Below, piece by piece: positions 1 through 9,597 of a stretch of DNA of 64,000 bases. The DNA lies in assembly GCA_023957275.1 (NCBI GenBank), contig JAMLHF010000016.1, forward strand, positions 1 through 64,000. Direction: 5' to 3'. This DNA is from Lentimicrobium sp. Its GTDB lineage: Bacteria; Bacteroidota; Bacteroidia; Bacteroidales; Lentimicrobiaceae. The stretch's first letter is position 1. Every line of letters begins with the position of its first letter. The position numbers were made by a program, and so were the translations under genes. The notes under the pieces are model-generated. The model did no database searches, was not told where the DNA came from, and saw nothing but the letters and a program-made list of their open reading frames with translations.

Positions 1-697
1 CTCCTTTTCCATGATGCACTTTCTTTTCGCAAAGTAACAATACCACCTCTTGTTGAATATTGGCAAAAACCAATTTCTTGAAAGTGATAATTGTAATACG
101 TTCAAAAAACTTAGAGAGAAAAACCCTCGTTTCCGCTGCATATTTCACCTGAAACAGTTCGGCTGGAATCACCATGGCCATTCTGCCATTCTCCTTCAAT
201 AAGGAAGCAGAAACAACTAAGAAGGGAACCCAGATATTGGTGAGTTTATTGGGATTCAAACCAAGATTCTGCATCATTTCAATAGCTAATTTCCGGTGCT
301 CTTCGGGAAAGCTTTGATATCGGATGAAAGGTGGATTGCCAATGACCGCATCATATTTTTCAATTCCATTACTGCTGATGTAATGGAAAAAATCATTGTT
401 AACGATGGTATTGGAATTCAGACCCAAGTTGGCCGCTCTGGCTTTGGCCTTCAGTGATTCTTCTTCCAGCAATTCAATCCCTTTGATCCGTCCTTTTAGG
501 TCTTCGCCTTCAATCCCCACTTCTTTGAACCGAAGTATGGCCGATTCAATAAAGTTACCATCACCACAACTCGGTTCTAAAATTCGTTTGGTGCTTTTGT
601 CAATACTCCATTGACATAAAAAGTCAGCAATAGCCTGTGGCGTATAATAACCACCTCTTAACTTTTGAGCACTTATGCTTTCTTTTACTTGTCCCAT
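1..697 (-). CDS. N6-adenine DNA methyltransferase, partial (3' end outside window)
   Basis: Translation of the minus strand from 697 gives an open protein of about 232 residues that runs off the left edge. Near the N-terminus it has KLRGGYYTP, then a SAM-binding motif I (LEPSCGDGNF) and the catalytic motif IV NPPF, the signature of gamma-class (Eco57I/TaqI-like) N6-adenine methyltransferases. The ATG shares its A with the TAA stop of the upstream fusion gene (TAATG), so translation is probably coupled. It is likely the modification partner of that enzyme or of a restriction gene beyond the edge. The base composition is A+T-rich like the next two genes. Family assignment is firm; recognition sequence and full length cannot be seen. 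Confidence 0.9.
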   Translation of the reverse strand, partial: MGQVKESISAQKLRGGYYTPQAIADFLCQWSIDKSTKRILEPSCGDGNFIESAILRFKEVGIEGEDLKGRIKGIELLEEESLKAKARAANLGLNSNTIVNNDFFHYISSNGIEKYDAVIGNPPFIRYQSFPEEHRKLAIEMMQNLGLNPNKLTNIWVPFLVVSASLLKENGRMAMVIPAELFQVKYAAETRVFLSKFFERITIITFKKLVFANIQQEVVLLLCEKKVHHGKG

Positions 698-3600
698 TAT
701 TCTTCTATTGCTAATTCTGTGGTGAACATATCATCATTCATAACCAGGCTAAAATCCTCCTCACTGATCCCATACAAGCTGTTGATGTTTTGAATTAATT
801 GATCAAAGAGTGTGTCCGCTTTTCTTTGGAGTACCGTTCTTTTCGATCCGTAAGCTGCACTTCTTAATTGTGCTTTCGTTTTGATCAGGGACACTACCAA
901 TTTAATAATGGTGTTGTATTTTTCTTTTTCGGAAGTATTGTCGAAATCAATCTGTCGAATAGGGATATTTTCAATAAACTGCTTGCCGTGGGAATAATAG
1001 GCTCCTCTAAACTCACTTGCTCCTGCCTTCACCATATTCTCAAACAGAGGATGTGATAAAATACCGAGGAAGTACAGCAGTGAATAATCTGATCGGTTAA
1101 TCAATGCGTAATAGGGGCCATTTCCTCCACCGGTGAATTGAAGGTCATTATTGTCAAGAGCATAGGGTGGACTGGTTGCTAAAACAGACCAAACAAGTTT
1201 TGGTGTATTGTGAAATCTTGTTAAGCTTTGAGAACGTCCAAACTGAAACCATTTGGGGTTTTTCCCTTGCAAGCTTCTTTTCTCCAATTGTGGCTTATGT
1301 TCCTGCAAATAAGACCAGGCAAGCGGAAAATTACTTTCAAAATACTCTTCGCTGAATAAATGGGCGCCATCATTTTCAACTGAATAGGGAAATATAATCC
1401 GGGCATTGGCTGATATGGTATCGAACAAGCTGAATGACAAGTCATAAATAGCCGGTAGACAGATTCCTTTTTCAACTTCCCATTGTCTCCCATCCTTGGT
1501 AAACCTATATGTATTCGACGTTTCACATTCTGGCTCAAAAATGTAAATCTTATCAGCACTGGTTTGTAAACCCACACAAATTTCTGCCAATTCTTTTAAC
1601 GGAACCGACTGCTCAAAACGAAGTTTATTAAAGACTTTTTCAGTATCCGGTGAAAGGAATATCCATGGATCAGTATTGAAAGCATCTGTTCGGTACGAAA
1701 CAAAGGCATCTTGTTTTTCAAGCAATTCAGGTGTGATTTTTCTAACTCGCTTAAATTGGAAGTCTGTCTTTTTAGCTTTTTGAAGAATTAAGATAGCAGT
1801 GTATGTCGAACGATCCGGAAATACCTGTGTAAACCCAAAGTGCGTGATTTTTGAAATTTGACTGTTCGATGTAATAAACTCTCGTAATGCTTTGCCACCT
1901 TTGATAAGGAAAAATTTATGCGGCACAATGTAACCAAGCAACCCATTTGTATTTAAGAGGGCAATGGCTCGTTGAATAAAAACATAGTATTTATCAATGG
2001 TTTCCTTTTTAGCAACACTGTATCCAGAGATACTTGATTGATAGTATTTGATTTCCTCAGGAGCATATTTTACAAGATTTTGAATGCGTACGTAAGGAGG
2101 ATTGCCAATGATAGCATCAAAACCCTTTGTATCTTTCAAAAATGGAAATTCTATTTCCCAATCAAATGGTTTGACATTATGCAGCAGTTGGTCATTTTCA
2201 AGTACCTCTGGCATAAACTCAAAGAACTTGGAATCAACCAATGAATTCCCACATTTAATATTTCCTTTGAGACTTGGTAGAACTTTTTCGGCATGTTGAT
2301 TAATGAAATTGTCAACCGTAGCTTTATTTTCTCCCTCTAAAAGTTTCAACAGCAAACTGAATTCGGATACTTCGGTGGCATAGGGATTTATATCAACACC
2401 ATAAATATTCTGCTCAAGGATATTTCGCTTAGCTTTAAGCGTAAGCGCAAATGTGGTTTCATCTAATTGGTAGATCAAATCCTTGTTATCTGAATTTTCT
2501 TCAATCAGTTTTTCCAAGAACTTCTGCTGCATGAAGTCATAGGCAGAAATAAGGAAGGTTCCCGAACCACAACATATATCTGCGACTCTGATTGTGCTTA
2601 GCTTAGCGAAAGTTTTCCCTGTAGTTAATGAAGATAAGGTGTCTTTTATGATTTGTTCTACAATGAGTTTAGGAGTTGGAACTACACCATTAGATGCAGA
2701 AACTTCCGGCTCTTCCAGAATGGAGAGTTGCCTTCCTTCTTCAAGGACAATGCGGCTTCCCAAAAACCTTTCGTAGATCTGGCTTAAAATTGTCGGGTCA
2801 ACAACAGAAAAATCATACGGGCTTAATGGATAATAGAGTTCATTAAAAATCTCGATTAATACTTCAGAGTCAATGTCAATTTTGAGCGAAAGCGTATCTT
2901 CGATAAAATCGAACAGACCAGAGTTAAATTTCTTATCCGACTGTTGAAAAAGATGCTTTAGCTCATCATAACTTTTGATATTTTTCAGTGTTTCAAACTT
3001 TTCTATTGTTCGGTCTTCACAAATTCTCAGGAAGATAATCCGGTTAAGCAGCCTTTGAATCAAAAAGTTAATGTCTTCATCATCCAGGCTCTCATTTTTC
3101 TCAATAGCAGTAACGGCTAATTTTTGCCGCCAATCTTCTATTTGTTTTAAGAAATAGTCATCAAAAGTTTGTCCTTTTCTCTCGTAAATGGAAAACAGAT
3201 CGTCTAATTGACCGGAATTAGCAGAATTAAACGATACCAGTTGCTGAATCTCGTCAAAGGCATCAACATATTCTTCAAAACTGAAAACTCTGATTCGGGC
3301 TACTTGCTCATTCTCTGAAACATCCGGTTTAAACCTGCAATCATAGATAATAAGGTGTTCAAAATTGGTTAAAATCGAAATGCCAAGATTGGCATTCCAG
3401 CCATATCTTCTCGTTTGAAAAGCTGCTTTGGCAGATTTTAAAATGTTAACCGAAGGTTTTTTGACCTCTACAAATAGTTTTCTGGTGCCGTTGATACGTA
3501 ATGTGTAATCGGGATTTTTTTTGGTTGTTTCGTCTTCTACCTCAATATATTCTTCCTGAATAACATCTCTCAGGAATTGCGTTTTTCCTTTATAATTATC

Positions 3601-3729
3601 GACATCCCACCCAAGACATTTCAAAAGCGGATCAATAAAGTCGTTCCGCACTTGCGTTTCATTGTAAGTTGTTTTGAGGCAACTTACTCTGTCCGTACGA
3701 TATTTTTCTACAAGTTCTTGAATGGTCAT
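697..3729 (-). CDS. type IIG-like restriction-modification enzyme (Eco57I family)
   Basis: A 1010-residue fusion. The N-terminal part carries a PD-(D/E)xK-like nuclease signature: D74 in NPDY, then E88-V-K90 in FVEVKKP. The middle has methyltransferase motif I (DICCGSGTF, about residues 383-391) and motif IV NPPY at about 541. The last 300 residues resemble a TaqI-like target-recognition domain. This order (nuclease, methylase, specificity) and length fit type IIG enzymes, which cut DNA and methylate adenine in one chain. It overlaps the regulator upstream by 4 bases (ATGA) and the second methyltransferase downstream by one base, so the three form one operon. A BREX PglX-type role is an alternative, but no other BREX gene is seen. 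The region is much more A+T-rich than the rest of the window, which suggests horizontal acquisition. Confidence 0.88.
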   Translation of the reverse strand: MTIQELVEKYRTDRVSCLKTTYNETQVRNDFIDPLLKCLGWDVDNYKGKTQFLRDVIQEEYIEVEDETTKKNPDYTLRINGTRKLFVEVKKPSVNILKSAKAAFQTRRYGWNANLGISILTNFEHLIIYDCRFKPDVSENEQVARIRVFSFEEYVDAFDEIQQLVSFNSANSGQLDDLFSIYERKGQTFDDYFLKQIEDWRQKLAVTAIEKNESLDDEDINFLIQRLLNRIIFLRICEDRTIEKFETLKNIKSYDELKHLFQQSDKKFNSGLFDFIEDTLSLKIDIDSEVLIEIFNELYYPLSPYDFSVVDPTILSQIYERFLGSRIVLEEGRQLSILEEPEVSASNGVVPTPKLIVEQIIKDTLSSLTTGKTFAKLSTIRVADICCGSGTFLISAYDFMQQKFLEKLIEENSDNKDLIYQLDETTFALTLKAKRNILEQNIYGVDINPYATEVSEFSLLLKLLEGENKATVDNFINQHAEKVLPSLKGNIKCGNSLVDSKFFEFMPEVLENDQLLHNVKPFDWEIEFPFLKDTKGFDAIIGNPPYVRIQNLVKYAPEEIKYYQSSISGYSVAKKETIDKYYVFIQRAIALLNTNGLLGYIVPHKFFLIKGGKALREFITSNSQISKITHFGFTQVFPDRSTYTAILILQKAKKTDFQFKRVRKITPELLEKQDAFVSYRTDAFNTDPWIFLSPDTEKVFNKLRFEQSVPLKELAEICVGLQTSADKIYIFEPECETSNTYRFTKDGRQWEVEKGICLPAIYDLSFSLFDTISANARIIFPYSVENDGAHLFSEEYFESNFPLAWSYLQEHKPQLEKRSLQGKNPKWFQFGRSQSLTRFHNTPKLVWSVLATSPPYALDNNDLQFTGGGNGPYYALINRSDYSLLYFLGILSHPLFENMVKAGASEFRGAYYSHGKQFIENIPIRQIDFDNTSEKEKYNTIIKLVVSLIKTKAQLRSAAYGSKRTVLQRKADTLFDQLIQNINSLYGISEEDFSLVMNDDMFTTELAIEE

Positions 3730-4067
3730 TGCTTGTCAAAATCTAATTTACCTTGCTGATGGCGTTTGGTTTTTAAATACTTGATTTTCTCCTCCGCTAA
3801 TTTAAGGATTTCATTTGGGTTTTCCTCCTGCATTAAATCGTAAGCCACTTTGTCGCTGATCAAAATCAAACCAAGTGTTTCTGTATCTTCTTTAAATAGT
3901 TCTGCTAAAACAGGGATCATTTCCTTATTCGCAGACCGTTCTCCTCTTTCAATCTTGCTAAGTGTGGATGGATCAATGTCAAGTAAAGCAGCAACTTTTC
4001 TTAAAGGAAGCTTATTTTCTTCCCTATGCTTTCTAATGTGTTTTCCGAAGGACTCCCAAATAGTCAT
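3726..4067 (-). CDS. XRE/Cro-C1-type HTH regulator of the restriction operon
   Basis: A 113-residue protein with a Cro/C1-type helix-turn-helix over about residues 8-62 (LRKVAALLDIDPSTLSKIERGER is the recognisable core), then a charged C-terminal helix. It is the first gene of the restriction-modification operon and overlaps the next gene by 4 bases. Position and size match the C-protein-like regulators that delay nuclease expression until the host DNA is methylated, but it is longer than the classical 80-residue C proteins. Its control role is inferred from context. A -7 box lies 39 bases upstream of the start. Confidence 0.85.
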   Translation of the reverse strand: MTIWESFGKHIRKHREENKLPLRKVAALLDIDPSTLSKIERGERSANKEMIPVLAELFKEDTETLGLILISDKVAYDLMQEENPNEILKLAEEKIKYLKTKRHQQGKLDFDKQ

Positions 4068-4105
4068 TTCACTTTTCTTGAAAATTTTTTCTGGACACTT
4101 TCTGT

Positions 4106-4113
4106 CAAAGGTA
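4106..4113 (-). promoter_or_regulatory. -7 box of restriction-modification operon promoter
   Basis: On the minus strand the sequence reads TACCTTTG, a perfect match to the Bacteroidota -7 consensus TAnnTTTG. It predicts transcription starting near 4100 and a leader of about 33 bases before the regulator ATG at 4067. Confidence 0.6.
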
Positions 4114-4573
4114 CAACTTTTTTATAAATCTCATTTCTTGTGGAGTAAATTATATTATGCTCGGTGGAATGCACGGATATTTGAATTGGTCAAATCGGCT
4201 AAAAAAGGCACGGTATGAGCGATTAAAGGAAAAACTAAAACTATTTGAGTTAAATTAAGGTTAAGTCGGATCAAGAGTCGGGCGTTTCGATTTGTCAAAG
4301 AGGCGGCTTCCAATGTCTGAATTTTCAAGAGTTGCTTCTTTCTCCCCGCTTGCTTACAACAGTATGGTTGGGGTTGGGGTTGCGTCATACAAATACTATA
4401 CAAATCAAGATTACCTTCACAAGATTAATAGTTCTACTGAAATTAGTCTAAAATTGATGAATTCTGGTTAACTTAAAATGTATCTGATGATTTTACTGGC
4501 GGGGCCCGGAAGATACTCGGCAGACCATCTTATTCGCAGCAAATACCGGAATTGAAATCCGTGAAGCGGAGTC
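4114..4573. other. intergenic stretch, no supported gene
   Basis: About 460 bases between the A+T-rich restriction operon and the host-like genes. The only open frame (4155-4403, minus) has a biased composition and no recognisable family, so it is not called. Visible are a short G-tract motif near 4364-4382 (GGTTGGGGTTGGGG) and a composition change towards higher G+C near 4500. It may contain the boundary of the acquired segment, but no direct repeat or tRNA end marks an attachment site. Confidence 0.5.
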
Positions 4574-5044
4574 TTAAAGAAGTTTTAACTCTTCCCGATA
4601 ATCATGTCTCAGGTCTTCGTGCAGCAATGGCAGCAGCTTCCTGACCTTTTCGAGCTGCCCGGCGTAAAGGTTGACGATTGAAGTAACCTCAGGCAGCATC
4701 AGGCCGGAGTTTTTCATGGTACGGCAGAAAAACAGCCGCATTTCCACTTCAAACTGCTTTGAGCCTGAAAAGCGTATGTATTTGTTGACCGTGCGGAGGA
4801 TTTTGCGGATGCTTTTCCGGATGTAGTAACTGCTGGCGGTATTGATTTCGCTGAAGGATTGTGTGATTTCGTGCTTAACCGACCGGAGAAAACCTTCTTC
4901 ATCCCCGGTTTCGAACAACAGGTATGACATCAGCTCTTTGTTTTCGTTCCGGTACCTGGCCAGGCGGAGGCAAATCTGCACCAGTTCCTTTTGCGGCAGG
5001 CGGTTCAGCTCCTGCCTGATCAGGGTGACTGAAGCAGGTTTCAT
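4574..5044 (-). CDS. conserved hypothetical protein, helical
   Basis: A 156-residue protein, basic, without signal peptide or membrane segment. It is predicted to be largely alpha-helical (long stretches rich in L, R, K and E) and has two Cys residues that form no metal motif. Its ATG overlaps the stop of the small DUF3820-like gene (ATGA), so the two are cotranscribed and probably translationally coupled. I do not recognise a functional family. The codon use resembles the surrounding genome rather than the restriction operon. Confidence 0.65.
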   Translation of the reverse strand: MKPASVTLIRQELNRLPQKELVQICLRLARYRNENKELMSYLLFETGDEEGFLRSVKHEITQSFSEINTASSYYIRKSIRKILRTVNKYIRFSGSKQFEVEMRLFFCRTMKNSGLMLPEVTSIVNLYAGQLEKVRKLLPLLHEDLRHDYREELKLL

Positions 5045-5268
5045 GACAGTTTCCCTTTTTTGATCGGATCCAGCAGATACTCCAGTCCGTTCAGCTTAAT
5101 TTCATAAATTGTATGCAGCAACATGCCGAGTTTGCCTTCAGGGAAGCCTTTGCGCCCGAACCACTCCAGATAGGAAACCGGCAGGTTGCAGAGCAACGTG
5201 CCTTTGTATTTCCCGAAAGGCATCGGCATGGTAACAAGTTGAACAAGCATCTGAGGATCAGGATACAT
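5041..5268 (-). CDS. DUF3820 family protein
   Basis: A 75-residue protein with the DUF3820 signature: MPFGKYKGTLLCNLP followed by YLEWF and GKLGMLL. Family members are small cytoplasmic proteins found widely in bacteria; some are described as putative quorum-sensing-regulated factors, and the biochemical role is unknown. It is first in a two-gene operon with the 156-residue protein. A short dyad (TAAACA-A-TGTTTA) lies immediately upstream at 5273-5285 and could be an operator. The start could be the internal Met before PMPFGKYKG; I kept the first ATG. Confidence 0.75.
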   Translation of the reverse strand: MYPDPQMLVQLVTMPMPFGKYKGTLLCNLPVSYLEWFGRKGFPEGKLGMLLHTIYEIKLNGLEYLLDPIKKGKLS

Positions 5269-5393
5269 AATGTAAACAATGTTTATTATCAGGATTCCGG
5301 CTGAGCAACCCCATCTGTTTCAACCGGATACCGGACTCCACGCCGGAATGCCGGGAGACATCCCTGTCTGACGCATCAAAGACTGCCACAGGT

Positions 5394-7271
5394 TTATTTT
5401 TCAAGCTTAAGAATCAGCGATTCGAGCGGTTCCACGGCAACTTTTACCTTACCCAATCCGCCCGTGACAATCAGTTCATATTTTTTTTCCTGGTAGAGCT
5501 GATCCGTAAGCTGATATTTACCATCCGCCAGTTGCCACTCCGTTATAAGGTCCGAAGGAATTTTAAGTTCATACTCATCGGCGACCCAGTCTTTGAAATT
5601 TACAAGTATCAGCAGGTGTTCATCTTCAGACCAGCGGGCAAAGGTATATCCTTTCTCATAGTAACCGGGGCTGTTTGCGCGGTTGTAGGAATGCAGTTCC
5701 TGATACTCACCCATCAACGCGGAGCTGTTGATGGTAAAGTTGAGGAGGCGTTTGTAAAAATCGCGCAGCGCGGATTCTTCTGCGGTCAGTAAACCTCCGT
5801 CGAATTTTCCGTTGTTCATCCAGCGCTGGTGGGCGGGAACGCCCCAATAATCGAAAATGGTCGTCCTTGTTTCACTGCCGAATCCTGCATTGCCCTCGCC
5901 GGGCTCCCCTACCTCCTGACCAAAATAGATCATGGTAGGCGCCGTGCTGATGGTGGCGCTCAGGGTCATTGCCGGTTTACCTTTCAACGCATTGCCGGCG
6001 AAAGCAGGGCTTGGAAGCCGCTGCTCGTCATGGTTCTCCAGGAAATGAAGCATATGATGTTCGATATCCGCCAGGCCGGCCTGAATACCGGCAATGTGGT
6101 CGGCCGAACCGTGGCCCTGAATGATGTTTTTCAGCGTATCATAAAGCTCAACCTTATCGTAGAGATAATCCATCTTACCCAGGTGGAGGTAATCGCGATA
6201 GAGGGACGGATTGTAGACTTCGGCCAGGAGGAATGCATCGGGATTGGCATCCTTGATGGCAGAATTCATATAACTCCAGAATTCCACCGGCACCATTTCG
6301 GCCATATCAAAACGGAAGCCGTCCACACCGAAACTGACCCAATAGAGCGCAATATCGCGGAACTTTTTCCAACTGTCCGGCACATCTTTCCCTTGCCAGA
6401 ATTGATAATGATCGCTTACAGACATTTGCTCAAAGCCGGCCGGCAGAGTATCAAAATCTTTGGTACCGTCTGGTCTGATTCCATAGTTGATCTTCACTGT
6501 TTCGTACCAGTCGTTGAAATCTGGTTGAACCAGCCTGGAGCCGTTTCCGGTCCACTTTGCGGGAAATTCCTCAAACTTTCCGTCGGCCATAGGATGCGGC
6601 TCGCCTCCCAGGGGCTTGTACCAGTCAGGGAATTGCGGAACCCTGAATGGCTGACCGGGAATATAATAAAAGTTATTGTTGCGTGCATATTCAACCGTTA
6701 CATCGTCGGATGCCCCGAAATCCTCCGTTCCGGGAGGATTGGAGAGCGATTTATAATGCCTGGCCACATGGTTGGGCACAATGTCAATGATGGCTTTCAG
6801 GCCATGACGGTGGGTGCGTTCAAGCAACGCCCTGAACTCATCAAGCCGTTTGGCAGGATCAACGGCCAGATCCGGGTTTACGTTGTAATAATCTTTTACG
6901 GCATAAGGGGAGCCTGCCCGGCCTTTCACCACGTCAGGATCATCATCCGAAATGCCATAGGCGGTGTAATCACGGATCACGGCATGGTGCGGCACACCGG
7001 TATACCAGATATGGGTAACGCCCAGCGCCCTGATCTCTTCCAGGGCCTGGTCAGTAAAATCATTAAACTTCCCTACCCCGTTATCTTCAATTGTCCCCCA
7101 GGGAATATTGGAAGTGTTTGTATTCCCAAAAAGCCTGGTAAATACCTGGTAAACAACTATTTTCTTTTCAGGCTGATCCATGTTTTCAGATTTTGATTTG
7201 TCAGAAATTCCTTTGCAGGACATCAATACTGCCGGAGCAAGTAACGGTAAAATCCAGCGAAACACCTTCAT
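5394..7271 (-). CDS. GH13 alpha-amylase family lipoprotein
   Basis: A 625-residue protein with a lipoprotein signal peptide (lipobox LMSC, Cys19) and a GH13 (beta/alpha)8 barrel. The four conserved regions are visible: DIVPNH (163-168), DGFRFD with nucleophile D322, LLAEVYNP with acid/base E351, and ENHDEQ with D415. It should hydrolyse or transglycosylate alpha-1,4-glucans or malto-oligosaccharides at the cell surface or in the periplasm. A C-terminal beta-sandwich fits the last 100 residues. No SusC/SusD pair accompanies it, so this is not a classical starch utilisation locus. The convergent arrangement ends near 5394, and it has its own -7 box upstream. Exact substrate is unresolved. Confidence 0.92.
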   Translation of the reverse strand: MKVFRWILPLLAPAVLMSCKGISDKSKSENMDQPEKKIVVYQVFTRLFGNTNTSNIPWGTIEDNGVGKFNDFTDQALEEIRALGVTHIWYTGVPHHAVIRDYTAYGISDDDPDVVKGRAGSPYAVKDYYNVNPDLAVDPAKRLDEFRALLERTHRHGLKAIIDIVPNHVARHYKSLSNPPGTEDFGASDDVTVEYARNNNFYYIPGQPFRVPQFPDWYKPLGGEPHPMADGKFEEFPAKWTGNGSRLVQPDFNDWYETVKINYGIRPDGTKDFDTLPAGFEQMSVSDHYQFWQGKDVPDSWKKFRDIALYWVSFGVDGFRFDMAEMVPVEFWSYMNSAIKDANPDAFLLAEVYNPSLYRDYLHLGKMDYLYDKVELYDTLKNIIQGHGSADHIAGIQAGLADIEHHMLHFLENHDEQRLPSPAFAGNALKGKPAMTLSATISTAPTMIYFGQEVGEPGEGNAGFGSETRTTIFDYWGVPAHQRWMNNGKFDGGLLTAEESALRDFYKRLLNFTINSSALMGEYQELHSYNRANSPGYYEKGYTFARWSEDEHLLILVNFKDWVADEYELKIPSDLITEWQLADGKYQLTDQLYQEKKYELIVTGGLGKVKVAVEPLESLILKLEK

Positions 7272-7296
7272 AACGGCTGTTTTTTGGTTGATTATT

Positions 7297-7304
7297 CAAA
7301 GATA
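7297..7304 (-). promoter_or_regulatory. -7 box upstream of GH13 gene
   Basis: Minus strand TATCTTTG matches TAnnTTTG exactly and lies 26 bases before the ATG at 7271. Confidence 0.55.
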
Positions 7305-7391
7305 AATAAAGTTTCCCAGCCGCCGATTGTCACCCGTAAATCCTACGGCAATTTCCCTGCCGTCAGATTGAAGATGAATCCGGAGGGTGAC

Positions 7392-9446
7392 TTACTTAAG
7401 CTGCAGCCGATATTTTACTCCGGCCAGCACCCAGCGTCCCGGCTGAAGCACATTGGCATGATCCATAACTTTGGTATTCAATATATTACTGACTTCTGCA
7501 AATACCTGAAACGCGCCAGGATTCCAGAAAACCTTTACATTGGCCAGCAGCACCGGGTGATACGGAACCTCTTCTGCAAATGCCCCGTCGACATAAGGCT
7601 GATAACCCCCGGAACGGTCCTGATATGACAGCTTCCATTCGATGCCGCTTTTCATAGTAATACAGTGGCCCAGGGATATATCCAGTTTATGTTTCAGGTT
7701 ATCCAGCGCATAAAGCGAGGTAAAACCCCTGCTGTGCTTATCTGCTTTCATCCATGCATAATGAAGTGCGAAATGCCTGAACACCTCATTGCTGCCAAAA
7801 TGCCTGAGGTCGAAATCCGCACCGGCCTCAATCCCTGTAATATTGACCTTGGTATGATTGAGGCTCTGCCAGACTTCCGCATCCGGAGTTCTCACCCAGT
7901 CAATCATATGCTTTCCCCATCGCCTGTAGATTGATGCTTCGGCATGAACGAACCCTGCACTCAGTTTAAATCCTGTTTCCAGCACAATCGCTTCTTCCGG
8001 TTTCAGGTCAGGATTTCCGGCATTGGTCGGGCTGTTATAGAACAGGTCGGTGAATGTGGGCAATCGCAGTGTTCTGTTGGCAGTGGCATACCATCTGATT
8101 GATTTATGCACCTGCCACCCGAGATCAATTCCGGGATAAATACTGATGCCTTTCGGCAGCGAAGCATTCAGATGCATCAGCAACCCGGCGGACACGGAGA
8201 AATTTTCAAGAAATACCGATTGTTCCGCCATCATACTGAGCGATTGCCGCTGATAGGATCTGGTAAATTCCGCACCCGGTTCACCCGGTACTGTTTTTGG
8301 CACGGCCATCGGATGGCCCAGCACATTGCTGAAAATATGTTCAAAGCGATAATCAGCGCCCAGCGACAACCGGCCAAATCCGGCCACATGCATCCAGTTG
8401 ACGGTAGCTCCGGCAACATCTGTCATGTGATAGTTATGACCGGTGTACCATTGCGGCGCATTTTCACGGAAAAGCTCAAAACGGTCATGATGCCTTCTCC
8501 AGTAGACTGCCGGATTCAGGTTAATCCTTCTGCCAGGTTTATATTTAACGGATACAAATCCGGCCCTGGTTTCCTCAGCCTGGGCCGGAAACCTGGGCGA
8601 GTAAAAGCTGTTTGCCCCGAAGGCGCGCTGCGTATAACCGGCCTGCATATCCAGTGAGCCCTGACCGGAAGGCACAACAGCCCTGTAATACATGTTGAGG
8701 TTGCTGAAATCAGTATTTTCCTGATATCCGTCGCTCCTGCTCCCGCTCAGTGAAAGGTGCTGGTTTACGTTACCCAATGAAACGACTGCTGATACCGATG
8801 ATTGAAAAAGACCGAACTCTCCGCCGGAGATCGTTGCGTTGATTCCCCGTCTGTCAGGATCTGCCGTGATGATGTTGATGGCCCCGTTAAACGCGTTCGG
8901 ACCAAAGATCCTTGCACCCGGCCCTTGAAGCACTTCTATCCGTTCAACAGAAGATAAGTCAACCGGGAGATTCAGGTTGTGATGTCCCGTCTGGGGATCG
9001 GTCAGATTGATCCCGTTCAGTAAAATTAATGTCTGATCGAATGTTCCGCCCCTGATGCTGATGTCGGCCTGCATGCCAAAAGCCCCCCTCTGCCTGATAT
9101 CCACACCGCGCAGATGTTCGAGCACTCCGGACAGACCGGCAGTAGAATGCTGCGCTATCTCTTCACGCGTGATTACCATAACTACGCGCATCAGCTGTGA
9201 CTGAAGAACCGGAGCGCGCTGTGCACTGACAACAACTTCTTCCAGTTCGATTTCACGGCCGGATGATGTGGATGGGATGGAATCGGGCTGCTCCTGGCTG
9301 TGGCCCGGCAGCACAAGTATGGAACATGTCAGACTGAGCACACCGATACGGATGCTGCGGCCAAGGCTGCCGAACACCGCCCACGACCGTCGGCTCCAGC
9401 GCCTGAAGCTGATCGCATCCGGAGCCCCGGACTGAATGTTTTCCAT
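7392..9446 (-). CDS. TonB-dependent receptor (BtuB/CirA-like)
   Basis: About 684 residues. After a basic leader and signal peptide (about residues 31-50) comes a TonB-box-like segment (ELEEVVVSAQR), a plug domain at about 75-200 with the family motifs IRGGTFDQTLILLNGI and VERIEVLQGPG, then a 22-strand barrel to the C-terminus. It would import a scarce nutrient (cobalamin, metal chelate or oligosaccharide) across the outer membrane using TonB energy. It lacks the N-terminal carboxypeptidase-regulatory-like domain and the SusD partner of SusC proteins. The frame is open to 9509, but a perfect -7 box at 9467-9475 lies inside that extension, so the ATG at 9446 is chosen. Substrate cannot be named. 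Confidence 0.9.
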   Translation of the reverse strand: MENIQSGAPDAISFRRWSRRSWAVFGSLGRSIRIGVLSLTCSILVLPGHSQEQPDSIPSTSSGREIELEEVVVSAQRAPVLQSQLMRVVMVITREEIAQHSTAGLSGVLEHLRGVDIRQRGAFGMQADISIRGGTFDQTLILLNGINLTDPQTGHHNLNLPVDLSSVERIEVLQGPGARIFGPNAFNGAINIITADPDRRGINATISGGEFGLFQSSVSAVVSLGNVNQHLSLSGSRSDGYQENTDFSNLNMYYRAVVPSGQGSLDMQAGYTQRAFGANSFYSPRFPAQAEETRAGFVSVKYKPGRRINLNPAVYWRRHHDRFELFRENAPQWYTGHNYHMTDVAGATVNWMHVAGFGRLSLGADYRFEHIFSNVLGHPMAVPKTVPGEPGAEFTRSYQRQSLSMMAEQSVFLENFSVSAGLLMHLNASLPKGISIYPGIDLGWQVHKSIRWYATANRTLRLPTFTDLFYNSPTNAGNPDLKPEEAIVLETGFKLSAGFVHAEASIYRRWGKHMIDWVRTPDAEVWQSLNHTKVNITGIEAGADFDLRHFGSNEVFRHFALHYAWMKADKHSRGFTSLYALDNLKHKLDISLGHCITMKSGIEWKLSYQDRSGGYQPYVDGAFAEEVPYHPVLLANVKVFWNPGAFQVFAEVSNILNTKVMDHANVLQPGRWVLAGVKYRLQLK

Positions 9447-9466
9447 ATACTGTTCGTTTTTGAGCG

Positions 9467-9475
9467 GCAAAGGTA
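9467..9475 (-). promoter_or_regulatory. -7 box of the TonB receptor promoter
   Basis: Minus strand TACCTTTGC is a perfect TAnnTTTG box with the common trailing C. The predicted leader to the ATG at 9446 is only about 15 bases, which leaves no room for a cobalamin riboswitch. Confidence 0.65.
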
Positions 9476-9597
9476 GTCTAATTAAAGTTACATGGCTGAT
9501 CGCCATCATTCCGGTTATGGCAGAAAATCCGGATCTGCCTGTAAAGACAACATTAACAGTCTGTTATGACCAAAACCGGTATTTATCAGAAAAAGCA

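Noticed and set aside
4155..4403. 82-residue open frame on the minus strand between the restriction operon and the host-like genes
   Set aside because: Composition is biased, no family signature, and it crosses a region where the base composition changes; likely chance.
5829..7196. Long open frame (455 codons) on the plus strand opposite the GH13 gene
   Set aside because: The GH13 gene on the other strand has all four conserved regions in order; the plus-strand frame shows no domain or signal and is an antisense shadow.
7392..9446. SusC/SusD-type polysaccharide utilisation locus
   Set aside because: The receptor lacks the N-terminal carboxypeptidase-regulatory-like domain and no SusD gene is next to it.
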